DNA of 64,000 nt, from NCBI GenBank assembly GCA_023269715.1, contig JAGDVO010000007.1:1-64000 (forward strand), given 5' to 3'. Each line of letters starts with the position of its first letter. The stretch's first letter is position 1. Positions 52,513 to 62,599 of the stretch are shown piece after piece. Below the pieces are notes generated by a model. It had not been told where the DNA came from. It made no database searches and saw only the letters and a program-made list of their open reading frames with translations. The position numbers were made by a program, and so were the translations under genes. This DNA comes from Thermosulfidibacter sp. (GTDB lineage Bacteria; Thermosulfidibacterota; Thermosulfidibacteria; Thermosulfidibacterales; Thermosulfidibacteraceae).

Positions 52513-52980
52513 CTAATCCCATAGTACCACTCCTGCAAAGACTGCACCACATTTTACAACTGTGTGCTCTACAGCTATACTTTTTACCTCTTTTACACTC
52601 TTTCCTCTCATCTTCATCCCTTCTATGGCCATAGCTCTTACAGTTTCCTCTATCTCCTCTTTTGAACCGACGCCTGAGTGTTCCATTATCAGACCCGGGT
52701 AGTCTTCGTCATCGGGTATGGCTATTGCTACTCCAGCTGCTATTCTCTCTCCTGGATTTTCAGAAACATAACTAGCATAGGCAACAGGTACAAGAGCTCC
52801 ATATGGTAATTTAATAGGTTCTATAAGTTGTGCTCTTGGAGGTAGTATACTTGACATCTTTACAAGATTTGTATTTCCGACACCGGCATCTAGAAGGGCT
52901 CCGTCGAATGCGTTGAGTGGTTTAAAACCTTCAGATTTACCAGCAATTAGAAAGTATTTCATAGGTGTCTTAAAGACCAT
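52513..52980 (-). CDS. pdaD: Pyruvoyl-dependent arginine decarboxylase
   Basis: The 155-residue protein has the characteristic [16 protein letters not shown]; self-cleavage between Ser43 and Ser44 should produce the pyruvoyl group. [28 protein letters not shown] and [18 protein letters not shown] complete the fold. It converts arginine to agmatine. This proenzyme type is common in archaea and found in some bacteria. ATG 52980 is preceded by GGAGA. Confidence 0.92.
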   Translation of the reverse strand: MVFKTPMKYFLIAGKSEGFKPLNAFDGALLDAGVGNTNLVKMSSILPPRAQLIEPIKLPYGALVPVAYASYVSENPGERIAAGVAIAIPDDEDYPGLIMEHSGVGSKEEIEETVRAMAIEGMKMRGKSVKEVKSIAVEHTVVKCGAVFAGVVLWD

Positions 52981-52994
52981 AATATAATTCTCCC

Positions 52995-53381
52995 CTAGCC
53001 TTCTATCTTATAATTCAGGACAGGTATGTTATGCAACTGTCCTCTACTTATTTCCATAGTGAACATGTGTTCTGCCTGTAATTTTTCCCTTAGCCTCTCA
53101 AAAGCTATCCAAGGATCTACAGTTTCTCCGCAGGTAAATAGGTCAACAGCTGCATATCCGTATTCCGGCCATGTATGTATCGCAAGATGTGATTCTGCTA
53201 TTATCACAACTCCACTTACACCGTGGGGGTTGAAAAGATGAAACACACTCTTTACTACTGTAGCTCCAGCTTCTTTTGCTGCTTCAACCATAGTTTTTTC
53301 AATACCAACAACATTATTTAAAGCGTCAGGATTACACCCGTAGAACTCTACTAAAAGGTGACGTCCCAGCCTCTTGGTCAC
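52995..53381 (-). CDS. speD: S-adenosylmethionine decarboxylase proenzyme SpeD
   Basis: The 128 residues include the cleavage region [20 protein letters not shown] followed by TCG, with predicted self-cleavage before Ser64 to give the pyruvoyl cofactor. Size and motifs match the short bacterial/archaeal AdoMetDC (TIGR03330-like). It supplies decarboxylated SAM to SpeE. GTG start after GGGAGG. Confidence 0.95.
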   Translation of the reverse strand: MTKRLGRHLLVEFYGCNPDALNNVVGIEKTMVEAAKEAGATVVKSVFHLFNPHGVSGVVIIAESHLAIHTWPEYGYAAVDLFTCGETVDPWIAFERLREKLQAEHMFTMEISRGQLHNIPVLNYKIEG

Positions 53382-53408
53382 TTTTACACCTCCCTTAAAT
53401 AGTCTTAT

Positions 53409-53939
53409 TTAATAGGCAACAAGAAGTACTTCCGCTTCCTTTTTAGCTTCGTTCCTTATCTCATAATTGCTGTCGGGAAATATATAGAAACAATCACCTT
53501 TTCTTAATAGGTAAATATTGTTATTTATCGTCAGTTTAACCGATCCTCTTAACACATAACCAAATGCTTCTTCTACATCCCAGTCTTCGTTTGTCAAGTA
53601 ACCATCAGGTTCAATATGTATGATTACCGCATCCAACTCCTTGTAATGTAAGCTGGGTATGGGTGAAACTATTTTAACTCCCTCTCTTTCGAGTTCTACC
53701 TTCTGCCTCTCTTCCTTTTTAAAAACGAATTTTTCTGTACTATTCATATCTTTGAAGAATGTGGATATATCCTCGCCTAGTACATCTAGTATAGCCTTTA
53801 AAGCAGCTATGGATGGGGAAGCTTTGTCTCTTTCTATTTGGGATAGAAATCCCTTCGTAAGTCCCGCTTTCTCTGCAAGCTCTTCCAACGTTAATCCCCT
53901 TGATTTTCTAAGTCTTCTTAGCTTTCTTCCAATTTCCAC
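53409..53939 (-). CDS. XRE-cupin regulator, probable polyamine operon regulator
   Basis: A helix-turn-helix ([40 protein letters not shown]) is followed by a cupin domain ([40 protein letters not shown]). The 176-residue layout is that of PuuR-like regulators, several of which respond to polyamine precursors. It lies directly before speD, the decarboxylase and speE in one orientation, so it likely controls them and itself. It starts with GTG; the operator-like repeat lies just upstream. Confidence 0.9.
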   Translation of the reverse strand: MEIGRKLRRLRKSRGLTLEELAEKAGLTKGFLSQIERDKASPSIAALKAILDVLGEDISTFFKDMNSTEKFVFKKEERQKVELEREGVKIVSPIPSLHYKELDAVIIHIEPDGYLTNEDWDVEEAFGYVLRGSVKLTINNNIYLLRKGDCFYIFPDSNYEIRNEAKKEAEVLLVAY

Positions 53940-53952
53940 CCTTAAACCCTAT

Positions 53953-53975
53953 GTTTACTAAACTTTTTGTTTAGT
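53953..53975. promoter_or_regulatory. Operator-like repeats before the XRE-cupin gene
   Basis: GTTTACTAAAC (53953-53963, itself a palindrome around the central C) is followed by TTTTT and GTTTAGT (53969-53975). ACTAAAC and GTTTAGT also form a 7-base inverted repeat. The cluster lies between the promoter and the start codon of the XRE gene, suggesting autoregulation. Confidence 0.5.
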
Positions 53976-53989
53976 GATAGTGGTAGAAC

Positions 53990-54018
53990 TAAATAATTGA
54001 AGTTGTCTTCTATGTCAA
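53990..54018 (-). promoter_or_regulatory. Sigma-70 promoter of the polyamine operon
   Basis: On the minus strand TTGACA (54013-54018) and TATTTA (53990-53995) are 17 bases apart. The operator-like repeats follow just downstream of the expected start site. Confidence 0.5.
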
Positions 54019-54025
54019 TACCCTC

Positions 54026-54054
54026 TTTAAATTTTTTTAAGCTAATAGTAAAAT
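54026..54054 (+). promoter_or_regulatory. Candidate promoter of the sugar kinase/aldolase pair
   Basis: TTTAAA (54026-54031) and TAAAAT (54049-54054) are 17 bases apart, 31 bases before the kinase ATG. The -35 match is weak. Confidence 0.4.
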
Positions 54055-54085
54055 AGCGAAAAAATGTTTTCTGTAGGAGGTTTAG

Positions 54086-55033
54086 ATGATCGCTACTGTG
54101 ACCTTGAACCCTGCAATTGACCACAATATTGAGGTTGACGAGATAAGGTTTGATGATGTGACTAAGATGAAGAATTCCTTTATGCAACCTGGTGGTAAAG
54201 GTATAAATGTGTCAAGGGTTATAAATCTGCTAGGTGGTCCAACGGTAGCGTATGGGTTTATAGCTGGTAGAGAGGGTGGTCAGTTGTCTATGTTACTTGC
54301 CGAGGAGGGCATTTTAAATTCTTTTATAGCGGTAAAAGGTGGCTCTACTAGGGTAAATGTTATAGTTACCGAGAGAACAACTGGCAAACAGATAAGGATG
54401 AATGGTGAAGGTCCTAGAGTTGAAGTTGAGGAGTTGGAGTTGCTGAAGGATAGACTTCTCAGATTTGGTAAGGGTGGTCCTTGTGCTGTTTCTTTTATGG
54501 TTTTTGCAGGTAGTATCCCACCGGGGTTGCCTAAGAATGTTTACAGTTATCTTATAGAAGAGGTTCAGTCTATAGGTATAAGGTGTGTACTTGATACCGA
54601 TGGGGACGCTTTGAAGTACGGAATAAAGGCAAAACCGTTTATGATAAAACCTAATACCTATGAGCTTGAAAGGTTGGTTGATAAGAAAGTTGAAAAGGAT
54701 GAGGATGTAGTTGAATATGCGAAAGCTATAGTGAATATGGGTGTTGAAATAGTGGCTGTAACAAGGGGAGGTAAGAAAGCTTACCTTGTTGGCAGAGATT
54801 TTGTATTTGAGGGGATACCTCCGAAAATAAAGGTTGTAAGTGCCGTTGGTTCTGGTGATGCTTTTGTTGGAGCATTTCTATATGCAATCTATATGGGTAA
54901 GACTCTGGAAGAAGCCTTTAAGTGGGGTATGGCTGCAGGAGCTGCAACAGCTATGGTTCCGGGTACAGGAATTATGACTCTTGATCTTTTTGGAGAGATG
55001 CTTCCTTTGGTAACAGTTAGTAGAATAGAGTAG
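54086..55033 (+). CDS. PfkB-family sugar-phosphate kinase (1-phosphofructokinase/LacC type)
   Basis: The protein starts [20 protein letters not shown] and has [46 protein letters not shown] and the ATP/anion-hole motif [20 protein letters not shown], giving 315 residues of the hexose-phosphate branch of PfkB kinases. It may phosphorylate fructose-1-phosphate, tagatose-6-phosphate or fructose-6-phosphate. Since no PTS gene is nearby and an aldolase follows, a glycolytic phosphofructokinase role is plausible. AGGAGG precedes the ATG. Confidence 0.87.
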   Translation: MIATVTLNPAIDHNIEVDEIRFDDVTKMKNSFMQPGGKGINVSRVINLLGGPTVAYGFIAGREGGQLSMLLAEEGILNSFIAVKGGSTRVNVIVTERTTGKQIRMNGEGPRVEVEELELLKDRLLRFGKGGPCAVSFMVFAGSIPPGLPKNVYSYLIEEVQSIGIRCVLDTDGDALKYGIKAKPFMIKPNTYELERLVDKKVEKDEDVVEYAKAIVNMGVEIVAVTRGGKKAYLVGRDFVFEGIPPKIKVVSAVGSGDAFVGAFLYAIYMGKTLEEAFKWGMAAGAATAMVPGTGIMTLDLFGEMLPLVTVSRIE

Positions 55034-55046
55034 GAGGTGGAAGGTG

Positions 55047-55928
55047 ATGGATTTTCTAGGATGTTCGATGGGTAAAAGAACAAGGCTCTTTAGGTTGTTC
55101 TATATTTTTGGGCCAGGTAAGGGTAAGACAATACTTTTACCAATAGATCAAGGGTTGGAGCATGGACCAAGGGATTTTGTGGATAATCCGCAATCGCTGA
55201 ATCCGGAATACCAGATAAAAATAGCTATTGAAGGTGGTTTTTCCGGTATAGTTATGCATATAGGGCTAGCTGAGAAGTATATGTACAGCTATAGTGGGTT
55301 TCTACCACTTGTTTTGAAGGTAAATGGTAAAACTAATATACCACCTGAAGATGAGGCTTTTTCACCTTTGACTGCTAGGGTTGAAGATGCGGTTAGGCTA
55401 GGTGCGGAGGCGATAGGTTACACTCTCTATGTGGGATCTCCGAGGCAGGATGAAGATTTCAGGCAATTTATGGAGGTGAGAAGGGAGGCGGAGATTCTTG
55501 GCATACCAGTCATTGTGTGGGCCTATCCTAGAGGTAGGTATATAGAGGAAAAGGGAGGTAGAAATTCTCTCTATGCTGTTGATTATGCTGCAAGGGTTGC
55601 TGTTGAGCTCGGAGCGGATGTTATAAAACTTAATATGCCGATACTTGATCCTGCAAGGGCCCATGAGCTACCTTCCCCTTATAACAGGTGGGTTTCCGAA
55701 ATGACAGAGTTTGATGCTATGAAGAAAATCATAGAGACTGCGGGTAAGGTTCCTGTCATAGTTGCAGGTGGTGAGAAGATAAGTGATGCTGAGTTACTAG
55801 AAAAGGCTAGGATTGCTGTTGAAGCAGGTGCGAAGGGTTTTATATTCGGCAGGAACATATGGCAGAGGGGGTTCTCTGATGCACTTGAAATTTCTAAAAG
55901 GTTAAAGGAAATTCTAGTGGGAGAGTAG
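55047..55928 (+). CDS. Class I fructose-bisphosphate aldolase, DhnA type
   Basis: The 293-residue protein contains [93 protein letters not shown] and [20 protein letters not shown]. These are the archaeal/DhnA aldolase blocks, with the Schiff-base Lys probably in VIKLN. It cleaves or forms fructose-1,6-bisphosphate and, with the kinase upstream, completes upper glycolysis or gluconeogenesis. Its end overlaps the convergent ubiA gene by 15 bases. ATG 55047 lies nine bases after AGGAGG. Confidence 0.9.
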   Translation: MDFLGCSMGKRTRLFRLFYIFGPGKGKTILLPIDQGLEHGPRDFVDNPQSLNPEYQIKIAIEGGFSGIVMHIGLAEKYMYSYSGFLPLVLKVNGKTNIPPEDEAFSPLTARVEDAVRLGAEAIGYTLYVGSPRQDEDFRQFMEVRREAEILGIPVIVWAYPRGRYIEEKGGRNSLYAVDYAARVAVELGADVIKLNMPILDPARAHELPSPYNRWVSEMTEFDAMKKIIETAGKVPVIVAGGEKISDAELLEKARIAVEAGAKGFIFGRNIWQRGFSDALEISKRLKEILVGE

Positions 55929-56804
55929 GGGGCCTACAAAGATGTCTATAGCTGTGAAGGTAAATATGGTTAAGCTAAGATAACCGTTCATATTGAAAAA
56001 AGCTATGTCTATTTTTGATAGATCGTTTGGTTTGATCAATGAGTGCTCCCTCAAAAGGATAAGGCCTGCAGCTATAACACCTAAAAGGTAAAACCAACCC
56101 AATGTGGGTTCTAAGTATTTGATTAAAAGTAGTGTTATGAAGGTTAAAGAGTGAAGAATTCTAGAAAGAATGAGTGATTTTTCAACACCCAGGAACCTAG
56201 GTATAGAAAAGAGACCGTATTTTCTATCAAATTCTATATCCTGGAGGGCGTATATTATGTCGAAGCCACTCACCCATGTGAACACAGCAAAGGCCAAAAG
56301 TAGGGATGTTAGAGAGATCTCTTCCTTTACTGCTATCCAAGCTCCTACTGGTGCTATTGCAAGTGCAAGTCCAAGGATAAAATGGGATAGCCAAGTAAAT
56401 CTCTTGGTATATGAATAAAATGCTGTTACAAATACTGCGATTGGGGATAGATGGAAACAAGTTTTATTTATCTTGTAGGCTGAAAATACAAATATCATAT
56501 AGCATACTATCGTAAAGATAAGAGCAAAACTTTTGTTCACAAGTCCCTGCGGTATGTGTCTATTCATAGTGCGGGGATTAAGAGCGTCAATTTCTGCGTC
56601 AACATACCTATTAAAACTCATAGCAGCTGATCTAGCACTTACCATTGCAACTATGATCCAGAGGAGTTTATCAGGTAGTATTTTACCCTTTGTTGCTATT
56701 GCGTAGCTTGTGAGTGCAAATGGTAAGGCGAAGATACTATGGGGGAATTTTATCATATCAAGTATCTTTTTTATCTCCTTTATCAGTTTTCCTATCGGAA
56801 CCAT
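55914..56804 (-). CDS. UbiA-family prenyltransferase (quinone biosynthesis)
   Basis: The 296-residue membrane protein has eight or so hydrophobic segments. The first Asp-rich motif is in [20 protein letters not shown] and the second in [40 protein letters not shown] near the start is typical of the 4-hydroxybenzoate polyprenyltransferase / futalosine-pathway MqnP branch. It attaches an isoprenoid tail to a quinone precursor in the membrane and may supply the menaquinone needed by the ETF oxidoreductase; the exact substrate is inferred. It overlaps tsaE by 13 bases. Confidence 0.87.
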   Translation of the reverse strand: MVPIGKLIKEIKKILDMIKFPHSIFALPFALTSYAIATKGKILPDKLLWIIVAMVSARSAAMSFNRYVDAEIDALNPRTMNRHIPQGLVNKSFALIFTIVCYMIFVFSAYKINKTCFHLSPIAVFVTAFYSYTKRFTWLSHFILGLALAIAPVGAWIAVKEEISLTSLLLAFAVFTWVSGFDIIYALQDIEFDRKYGLFSIPRFLGVEKSLILSRILHSLTFITLLLIKYLEPTLGWFYLLGVIAAGLILLREHSLIKPNDLSKIDIAFFNMNGYLSLTIFTFTAIDIFVGPLLSH

Positions 56805-57211
56805 TTCACTTCTATTTCTCTTTCCTCTTCTGAAAGTATCTTTATATTTACTATCAATCTAGCTCTTGCAAGCTCAAAGAAATTCCTATCCCTTTCCCAC
56901 CATTCCACCACTACTATGCCTCTATCTAGTAGATCATCTATATCTATATCATCCTTAGGGAAAGAATCCAGTCTGTAGAGATCTACATGAAAGAGTATTC
57001 CCGCTTTACAGGGATACTCGTTGACAAGGGTGAAAGTTGGGCTGGTTACCACTTCATCCACTTCCAGTGAAGAGGCTATACCTTTTACAATTCTGGTTTT
57101 ACCGGCACCCAGTTCTCCTCCAAGGAGAACAAGATCTCCCCTCTTTAATTCCTTGCCTAGTTTTCTACCAAGCTCTATAGTCTCTTCTTCGCTTCTAGTT
57201 ACCACAATCAT
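56792..57211 (-). CDS. tsaE: tRNA threonylcarbamoyladenosine biosynthesis ATPase TsaE
   Basis: The 139-residue ATPase has Walker A in LGGELGAGKTRIVKGIASSL, then VTSPTFTLVNEYP, FHVDLYRLDSF and GIVVVEWWER, the TsaE (YjeE) signature. With TsaB, TsaC and TsaD it makes t6A37 on tRNAs that read ANN codons. ATGA overlap with pyrB. Confidence 0.94.
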   Translation of the reverse strand: MIVVTRSEEETIELGRKLGKELKRGDLVLLGGELGAGKTRIVKGIASSLEVDEVVTSPTFTLVNEYPCKAGILFHVDLYRLDSFPKDDIDIDDLLDRGIVVVEWWERDRNFFELARARLIVNIKILSEEEREIEVKWFR

Positions 57212-58134
57212 CTTGAGGAAAGTAGTAAGAATAGTATTGCCATTCTAACCGCGACACCATTTGTAACCTGTTCCAAAATTACGTTGTTTTCAAGGTTCAT
57301 TATCTCCGGCGCGAGTTCTACTCCCCAGTTTACAGGTCCGGGGTGCATTATAATAATATCTTTCTTGGCTCTTTTTAATTTTGTCAAATTTAAGCCGAAA
57401 TGATTATGGTACTCCTTCAAAGATGATATAAGTGGTGATTCTATTCTTTCAAGCTGTATCCTTAGGAATATGATAACATCTAGATCTTCTATAACCTCTT
57501 CTATTCTACCTGCTACCTTTATCCTTGGTTCCACCTTTTCTATATCCTTTGGAATCATTGTTTTAGGTCCTACGAATATTAGATTGGCGCCCAATTTTGG
57601 CAAGAGAAACATATGTGAACGTGCTACTCTACTGTGAGTTATGTCGCCCACTATTGCGATATTTAAGCCTTCCAATTTCTTTTTCCTTTCCAATATGGTA
57701 AATGTGTCCAGTAGTGCCTGTGTGGGGTGTTCGTGTTTACCATCTCCTGCGTTTATTACCGAGGCATCTGTTATGCCTGCTATAAAGTTGGGTATTCCTT
57801 CACTTCTATGCCTTATCACAAAGGCATCAACTATCATCGCTTCTATGTTCTTGACTGTATCTCTTACGGTTTCTCCTTTTGTCATGCTACTTGCCTGTGC
57901 CGTAAAACTTACAACGTCGGCCGATAATCTTTTAGCGGCAAGCTCAAAAGAGGTCCTTGTACGTGTACTGGGTTCGAAAAATAGTGTTGCTACTGTTTTA
58001 CCTTTTAGTGATGGGACCTTTTTAACTTCTCTTTGTAAGATCTCTTTCATCCCAAATGTGGTCTCAAGGATAAGCTCAGCTTCTTCTCTTGTGAGGTCCT
58101 TTGTGCTTATTAGATCTTTCCTCTTTAACATCAC
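57208..58134 (-). CDS. pyrB: Aspartate carbamoyltransferase catalytic subunit PyrB
   Basis: The 308 residues include [19 protein letters not shown] (carbamoyl-phosphate site), [24 protein letters not shown] and [12 protein letters not shown]. It makes carbamoyl-aspartate in pyrimidine synthesis. No pyrI or pyrC is adjacent; it sits between pyrR and tsaE with four-base overlaps on both sides. Confidence 0.96.
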   Translation of the reverse strand: MMLKRKDLISTKDLTREEAELILETTFGMKEILQREVKKVPSLKGKTVATLFFEPSTRTRTSFELAAKRLSADVVSFTAQASSMTKGETVRDTVKNIEAMIVDAFVIRHRSEGIPNFIAGITDASVINAGDGKHEHPTQALLDTFTILERKKKLEGLNIAIVGDITHSRVARSHMFLLPKLGANLIFVGPKTMIPKDIEKVEPRIKVAGRIEEVIEDLDVIIFLRIQLERIESPLISSLKEYHNHFGLNLTKLKRAKKDIIIMHPGPVNWGVELAPEIMNLENNVILEQVTNGVAVRMAILFLLLSSR

Positions 58135-58652
58135 TCTATCCCTACCATCTCTTTTCCATCTATTTCTTCAAGTAATACTATAATCTTTTCGTCTTTAGAA
58201 GTGGGTATACGTTTTCCTACGAAATCAGGCTGTATAGGCAGTTCTCTATGTCCCCTATCGACCAGTACTGCAAGTTGTATAGCTTTGGGCCTACCGTAAT
58301 CCATTATTGCATCTATCGCTGCTCTCACTGTTCTACCACTTTGGATCACATCATCAACTAGAACTATTATCTTTTCTGTGATATCTTCTTTAATTTCACT
58401 TTTTCTTACCTCGATTACCTTTTTTATGCCTATGTCGTCTCTGTACAGCGATATATCCAAACTTCCAGTTGGTGGATGAAATAATGTTAGTTCTTCTATT
58501 ATTTTCGCTATTCTTTTAGCCAGTATATCACCTCTTCTTATTATTCCAATCATTATGAGGTTTTCTACACTTTTATTTCTTTCTATGATTTCTGTAGCCA
58601 TTCTTTGAAGAGTTCTTTTTATATCGTCTTTATCCATCAATACCTTTCTCAT
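58131..58652 (-). CDS. pyrR: PyrR bifunctional pyrimidine regulator/uracil phosphoribosyltransferase
   Basis: The 173-residue protein has the PRPP motif [46 protein letters not shown] and [18 protein letters not shown], as in Bacillus PyrR. PyrR can attenuate pyr mRNA when UMP is bound and also has weak UPRTase activity. Here it directly follows another gene (one-base gap) with its ribosome binding site inside that gene, so there is no leader for attenuation of this copy. Confidence 0.94.
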   Translation of the reverse strand: MRKVLMDKDDIKRTLQRMATEIIERNKSVENLIMIGIIRRGDILAKRIAKIIEELTLFHPPTGSLDISLYRDDIGIKKVIEVRKSEIKEDITEKIIVLVDDVIQSGRTVRAAIDAIMDYGRPKAIQLAVLVDRGHRELPIQPDFVGKRIPTSKDEKIIVLLEEIDGKEMVGIE

Positions 58653-58653
58653 G

Positions 58654-60063
58654 TTATTCTCCTAAGAATTTTTTATTGATCTCTATTTTTAAATGATTTC
58701 TTGAGTCTAAGATTAAAGCGGTCCATATCTTGTTTGCTTTTGCATTTAAAATGTTTTTCTTATGGTTTTTCATGAAATTCTCTATATCTTCCTCTGGTGG
58801 AAGTGTTTTTTTTGTAACCTTAAAAATTACAAGTTTATTATTTTCTGTAACATAACCAATTTCTCCCTCTTTTTTATTTAAAGCTTCTATAGCTAAGAGT
58901 TTATAAGATTCGTTATTTATTGTAACGGGGCCTCTAGAGATATTATTGAGTGTCTTGAGTGTACTATTATACTCCTTTGCTACTTCCTGCAGATCTTTTT
59001 TTGATTTAATTGTGTTATCTATCAAGTTTTTAATATAGTTCTCGATTTCAGAGTTTCTTATTTCTGTTTCTATTAGTGGTTTGGCTTCTTCAAATGTTAG
59101 AGGCTTTGGTTCTTTTTTATTCTTTATACCTACTATTACGTAGTAATCTTTTGACTTCATGATCTCTGAGATCTGGTTTTCTTTTAGGTTTTTTATATTA
59201 TTTAGTATTTCTTCTAAATCATTATCACTTAATACATCTTCTTCTATAACACGTATATTGTATTTCTTCGACAGTTCTATAAGACTTTTTATATCTTTAG
59301 CTTCTTTTAATATGAGTTCTAGTTTCTTTAAAACTTCTTTTTTTTCATTCTGATTTTGCGGTTTTACTTTTATTACTATACCATTTATTATTTCTTTGGT
59401 TTTGTATCTTTCCTTGTTTTTCTCGTAGATTTCTTTTACTTTATTTTGATCTACTGGTATTCTTTCTTTTATTTTGTTTAAATCTACCAATATGCAATCA
59501 ATATTTCCTCTTATGAGATTCCAAGTAGCTATTTTTCTCAGTTCAAAATCGCTAAGCGTGGTTCCTTCTTTTATGGTAAGTTGAAGTTTTTTTATTATTA
59601 GTTCATTTTGTAGATTTTTTTCGAACCTAGCCGGGGTTAATCCAGCGTTTTTAAGAGAGTAGAGATACTTTTCTTTACTAAATTTCCCTTTTTCTACAAA
59701 ATCTGGTATGGAAATTAATGTTTCCGTTATTTCCTTAGAAGAAGTGGTGAAACCGGATCTTTTTGCTAGATCATAAATAACAGTGTTTGTTATAAGTATT
59801 TCCAGAGCTTGTTGTTTAATTTCCTTTTGAACATTTTGGTCGATATTTATCCCTTGACTCCTATATAGCTCCATTAGTCTTTCAAATAGTGATACGAAGT
59901 CTTCATAACTTACTTCTGTTTTATCGATTTTTATTATCCAGTTTGAGAAGGGATTAAAGGAACCTTTTCCCCAGACTATGAATATACTGAGTATAAAGGA
60001 AGCTACTATAACCCATATTAAGACGTTGAATTTTCTAGCATGATTTCTTATGGTATCTAGCAT
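58654..60063 (-). CDS. SurA/PpiD-like membrane-anchored periplasmic folding protein
   Basis: The N-terminal [20 protein letters not shown] and [11 protein letters not shown] is a membrane anchor of the PpiD type. The SurA_N-like helical domain follows ([58 protein letters not shown]). The central part (about 225-310) is in the position of a parvulin domain, but the typical SxCxS and GDLG motifs are not visible, so PPIase activity is doubtful. 469 residues. It probably assists proteins leaving the Sec translocon. Very Lys-, Asn- and Ile-rich. Confidence 0.75.
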   Translation of the reverse strand: MLDTIRNHARKFNVLIWVIVASFILSIFIVWGKGSFNPFSNWIIKIDKTEVSYEDFVSLFERLMELYRSQGINIDQNVQKEIKQQALEILITNTVIYDLAKRSGFTTSSKEITETLISIPDFVEKGKFSKEKYLYSLKNAGLTPARFEKNLQNELIIKKLQLTIKEGTTLSDFELRKIATWNLIRGNIDCILVDLNKIKERIPVDQNKVKEIYEKNKERYKTKEIINGIVIKVKPQNQNEKKEVLKKLELILKEAKDIKSLIELSKKYNIRVIEEDVLSDNDLEEILNNIKNLKENQISEIMKSKDYYVIVGIKNKKEPKPLTFEEAKPLIETEIRNSEIENYIKNLIDNTIKSKKDLQEVAKEYNSTLKTLNNISRGPVTINNESYKLLAIEALNKKEGEIGYVTENNKLVIFKVTKKTLPPEEDIENFMKNHKKNILNAKANKIWTALILDSRNHLKIEINKKFLGE

Positions 60064-60094
60064 TGTCGCTATCCTCCTTTTACAGTGTTTAAAA

Positions 60095-60601
60095 TTACCT
60101 CAAGAAGTTCAGGTAATACCTTTTTACACTTTCTTTATCTTTTGCTACACGTGGAAGTATCTTTACATTTTCGTCTAGGTCTAGATAACTTTTTATGGCC
60201 TCTATAGGCCAAGTTTTGAGAAGATCCTGTTTGTTTGCTGCGACTATATAGGGTATCTTTACTCTACTATAAAAAAAGTCGAGTATTGATCTTGCTTTTA
60301 CTATACTATTTATGTCTGTACTATCTACAAGAAGGACAATTCCTAGAACTCCCTTGATCAAAGATTCCCAAGTTAGGCTGAACCTGTCTTGCCCTGGGGT
60401 TCCAAATAGGTACAAAACTGTATCATTATCTATTGTTACCTTTCCAAAGTCCATACCTACGGTTTTAAAGTCTTTTTTCTGAGATTCTTCTTTGTTTTTC
60501 GTCTTTTGTTCTGTCAGAACAGGATCTATTTCACTTATAGTTCTAATAAATTGTGTTTTCCCAGCACCGAATGGACCTGTAACTATTATTTTTACTTTCA
60601 T
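60095..60601 (-). CDS. Small GTPase, COG2229/CvnD-like
   Basis: The 168-residue protein is a Ras-like GTPase: G1 GPFGAGKT (9-16), switch I Thr near 47 (FKTVGMDFG), G3 LFGTPGQDRF (66-74) and G4 ANKQD (122-126). The GTPGQ form with Gly in place of the usual Asp is typical of the COG2229 group, which includes CvnD of Streptomyces conservons, rather than of MglA (DTPGQ). It overlaps the DUF4388 gene by four bases. It likely switches a polarity or signalling complex with the roadblock protein. Confidence 0.88.
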   Translation of the reverse strand: MKVKIIVTGPFGAGKTQFIRTISEIDPVLTEQKTKNKEESQKKDFKTVGMDFGKVTIDNDTVLYLFGTPGQDRFSLTWESLIKGVLGIVLLVDSTDINSIVKARSILDFFYSRVKIPYIVAANKQDLLKTWPIEAIKSYLDLDENVKILPRVAKDKESVKRYYLNFLR

Positions 60602-61239
60602 GATCCTTTTAGCCTTCTAATAATACCTTTTATCGGGTCTATTGCAATTGATTTTAAGTCAATTTTGAGTTTTCTCTCTGCTCTCTTGATTATTCCACTG
60701 GCTAAGAGCCCGTATAGTATTTTTCTTATTTTTAATTCATCATTTAAGTCATGTTTTAGTAACTCTGTTATTTCTTTTACAGTTCTTTTTCCATTAATTA
60801 TGTTTAACACTTTTATTTCATCTAGAGTAATATTTATGTTAGATATCATTTTCTTGTAGTTCTTTGTCTTTTCTGGTATAAATTCGTCACTTATTTTAGT
60901 TAATTCTCTTAGCTCTATGTTTCTTGATATTTCTATGATTATACTTTCAAGTGGCAAGTTTACTGAATTTCTGTTGTTGTCTAGATCTTTTGAGCTTTTA
61001 AAATAAAACTTTGCGTTTTTTATCAGTTTTAGTAGTTGTATGCTCTTCTTTATATTTACTATTGGATCAATATTTTTTTCTTCTTCTGAGAGTGAACTAT
61101 ATGTGATTTTTCCTTTATTGAATATAAGAGTAAGTTTTTGACTATTGTAAAATGTAAGTTCTCCTGTAAGTTTATTTTCTCTTATTATTTGAAGTATATC
61201 AAGAACCGTAAGTGGTGGAATTGTACCTTCAAATTCCAT
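60598..61239 (-). CDS. DUF4388 (PATAN-like) protein with C-terminal winged helix
   Basis: The N-terminal half (FEGTIPPLTVLDILQIIREN followed by KLTGELTFYNSQKLTLIFNKG) is the DUF4388/PATAN pattern of regulatory proteins. The C-terminal half (LDEIKVLNIINGKRTVKEIT, ELLKHDLNDELKIRKILYGL, LASGIIKRA) looks like a winged helix, as in DUF742 of conservon protein CvnC and in many DUF4388 proteins. 213 residues. Co-translation with the roadblock and GTPase genes suggests an adaptor in the same complex. Function is inferred from the neighbours. Confidence 0.75.
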   Translation of the reverse strand: MEFEGTIPPLTVLDILQIIRENKLTGELTFYNSQKLTLIFNKGKITYSSLSEEEKNIDPIVNIKKSIQLLKLIKNAKFYFKSSKDLDNNRNSVNLPLESIIIEISRNIELRELTKISDEFIPEKTKNYKKMISNINITLDEIKVLNIINGKRTVKEITELLKHDLNDELKIRKILYGLLASGIIKRAERKLKIDLKSIAIDPIKGIIRRLKGS

Positions 61240-61555
61240 TAGTTTCCTCTATTATTAACACTCTTTCATCTTCTGTAAGCTGAACTATATTTATTTTTGA
61301 GTTTCCATATTCTGTTTTGATTTCTCTTAGTTCCTTTGAATTGTTTATTTCTCTTCTTAAGGTGCTCGAAATGAATAAAAGGGTTGCTCCCAATGATGAT
61401 AACTTTTCTGCATCTACTTCCTTTCCTTCTCCTTCTTTACACAACATCATTTCTGGTAGTCCATCTAGTGAGTAAAATACTACAACTTTTACCTGTCTAT
61501 TTTTGTTTATCCACTCGTTTATGATTTCTTCTAATTTTCTTCTAGAGTCTATCAT
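61229..61555 (-). CDS. Roadblock/LC7 domain protein
   Basis: The 108 residues form a roadblock/LC7 fold: VKVVVFYSLDGLPEMML, VDAEKLSSLGATLLFISSTL and KINIVQLTEDERVLIIEE. Bacterial members such as MglB and CvnB bind small GTPases as GAPs or scaffolds. Its ATG shares one base with the pilM-like stop, and its end overlaps the DUF4388 gene by 11 bases. It is the likely partner of the GTPase encoded two genes on. Confidence 0.83.
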   Translation of the reverse strand: MIDSRRKLEEIINEWINKNRQVKVVVFYSLDGLPEMMLCKEGEGKEVDAEKLSSLGATLLFISSTLRREINNSKELREIKTEYGNSKINIVQLTEDERVLIIEETNGI

Positions 61556-62553
61556 TACACTATAGCACCTATAGTGGTACCGATTGCGGCTATAATTTTA
61601 GGCATTGTAACTTCTAATAGCATATTTTTTATGTTTTTGGAAGGGATTATCCTCTTTTTTGGTATGAAGAGTTCTACATGGTTATTCGTGATATTGCTCA
61701 GTTTTTCGGTTAATCCTGGCAGGAGTGATGAGCCACCGGTAAGGTATATTTTATCAACCTTAGTATTTTCGATTCCAAGAGCCATTATCTCGGAGAGTAG
61801 ACTTGATACCGTTTCTTCAGCTAGTGCTTCATATAAATGATTTTCAAGTGAAAAGCTGGTTTTTAATTTTTCCGCCTCTTCTTTAGATATTCCCAAGATT
61901 TCGCTGATTCTCTCCGTAATTTTTGAGCCGTTGATGGACGATATATTTCTGCTTACTCTTATTTCCAGATCTTTTACTACCATTATTTTTGTGTAGTTGT
62001 GTCCTATATCTATTGCCATGAAGTTTTCTTTTTCTTCTTCAAATATAATAGCATTTGTAATGGCTGTTGTTGTTGAGTCTACTAAGGCTATTTTACTATT
62101 TAGTCTTTCTATGACTTTCATCAATTCTTCTACGATCTTTTTACGTGCTACTGTAAATATCCCTCTTAATCCACTTTCGTTGTTTGAGTAGATGAAATAG
62201 TCGAATACGACCTCATCCATTGAAACTGGAATGCTAGAAGTTATTTTTTCTCTAATAACCTCTTCAATTTTATCTTCAGAAATGTAGTTTGGAATGTTAA
62301 TTGGTGCTGCTATAGTTAAATATGAAGGTAGGACGACGCTTACGTGGCTACCTTTTAGTGATAGTACTTTCCAAATATTTAATAAGTCTCTTTCTAACTT
62401 CCCATCTTCTAAATACCTTATAAAATTTTCGCCTATACTGCATTCAACTATAAAAGCGTTCTCTATTTCTAGATCTCCGTTAATCTTCTTTACTGTTGCT
62501 AGTTTAATTGCAGAACTACCAAAATCTATACCTACCGTTTTTTGACTTAACAT
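61555..62553 (-). CDS. PilM-like actin-fold ATPase
   Basis: The 332-residue protein starts QKTVGIDFGSSAIKLATVKK (phosphate-1 loop), has MAIDIGHNYTKIMVV (phosphate-2) and IYLTGGSSLLPGL (adenosine loop), and continues to a short Gly-rich end. PilM forms cytosolic rings in type IV pili together with PilN, PilO and PilP; none of these is present here. Instead it heads a roadblock-DUF4388-GTPase set. An FtsA-like relative is less likely given length. GCGAGGTG precedes the ATG. Confidence 0.85.
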   Translation of the reverse strand: MLSQKTVGIDFGSSAIKLATVKKINGDLEIENAFIVECSIGENFIRYLEDGKLERDLLNIWKVLSLKGSHVSVVLPSYLTIAAPINIPNYISEDKIEEVIREKITSSIPVSMDEVVFDYFIYSNNESGLRGIFTVARKKIVEELMKVIERLNSKIALVDSTTTAITNAIIFEEEKENFMAIDIGHNYTKIMVVKDLEIRVSRNISSINGSKITERISEILGISKEEAEKLKTSFSLENHLYEALAEETVSSLLSEIMALGIENTKVDKIYLTGGSSLLPGLTEKLSNITNNHVELFIPKKRIIPSKNIKNMLLEVTMPKIIAAIGTTIGAIV

Positions 62554-62599
62554 TTATCACCTCGCTATTAGGGTTTTCTAAGTCTTTCTAGCGCTTTTC

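Noticed and set aside
54086-55928. A fructose PTS operon around the 1-phosphofructokinase-like gene
   Set aside because: No PTS component is present; the next gene is a DhnA-type aldolase.
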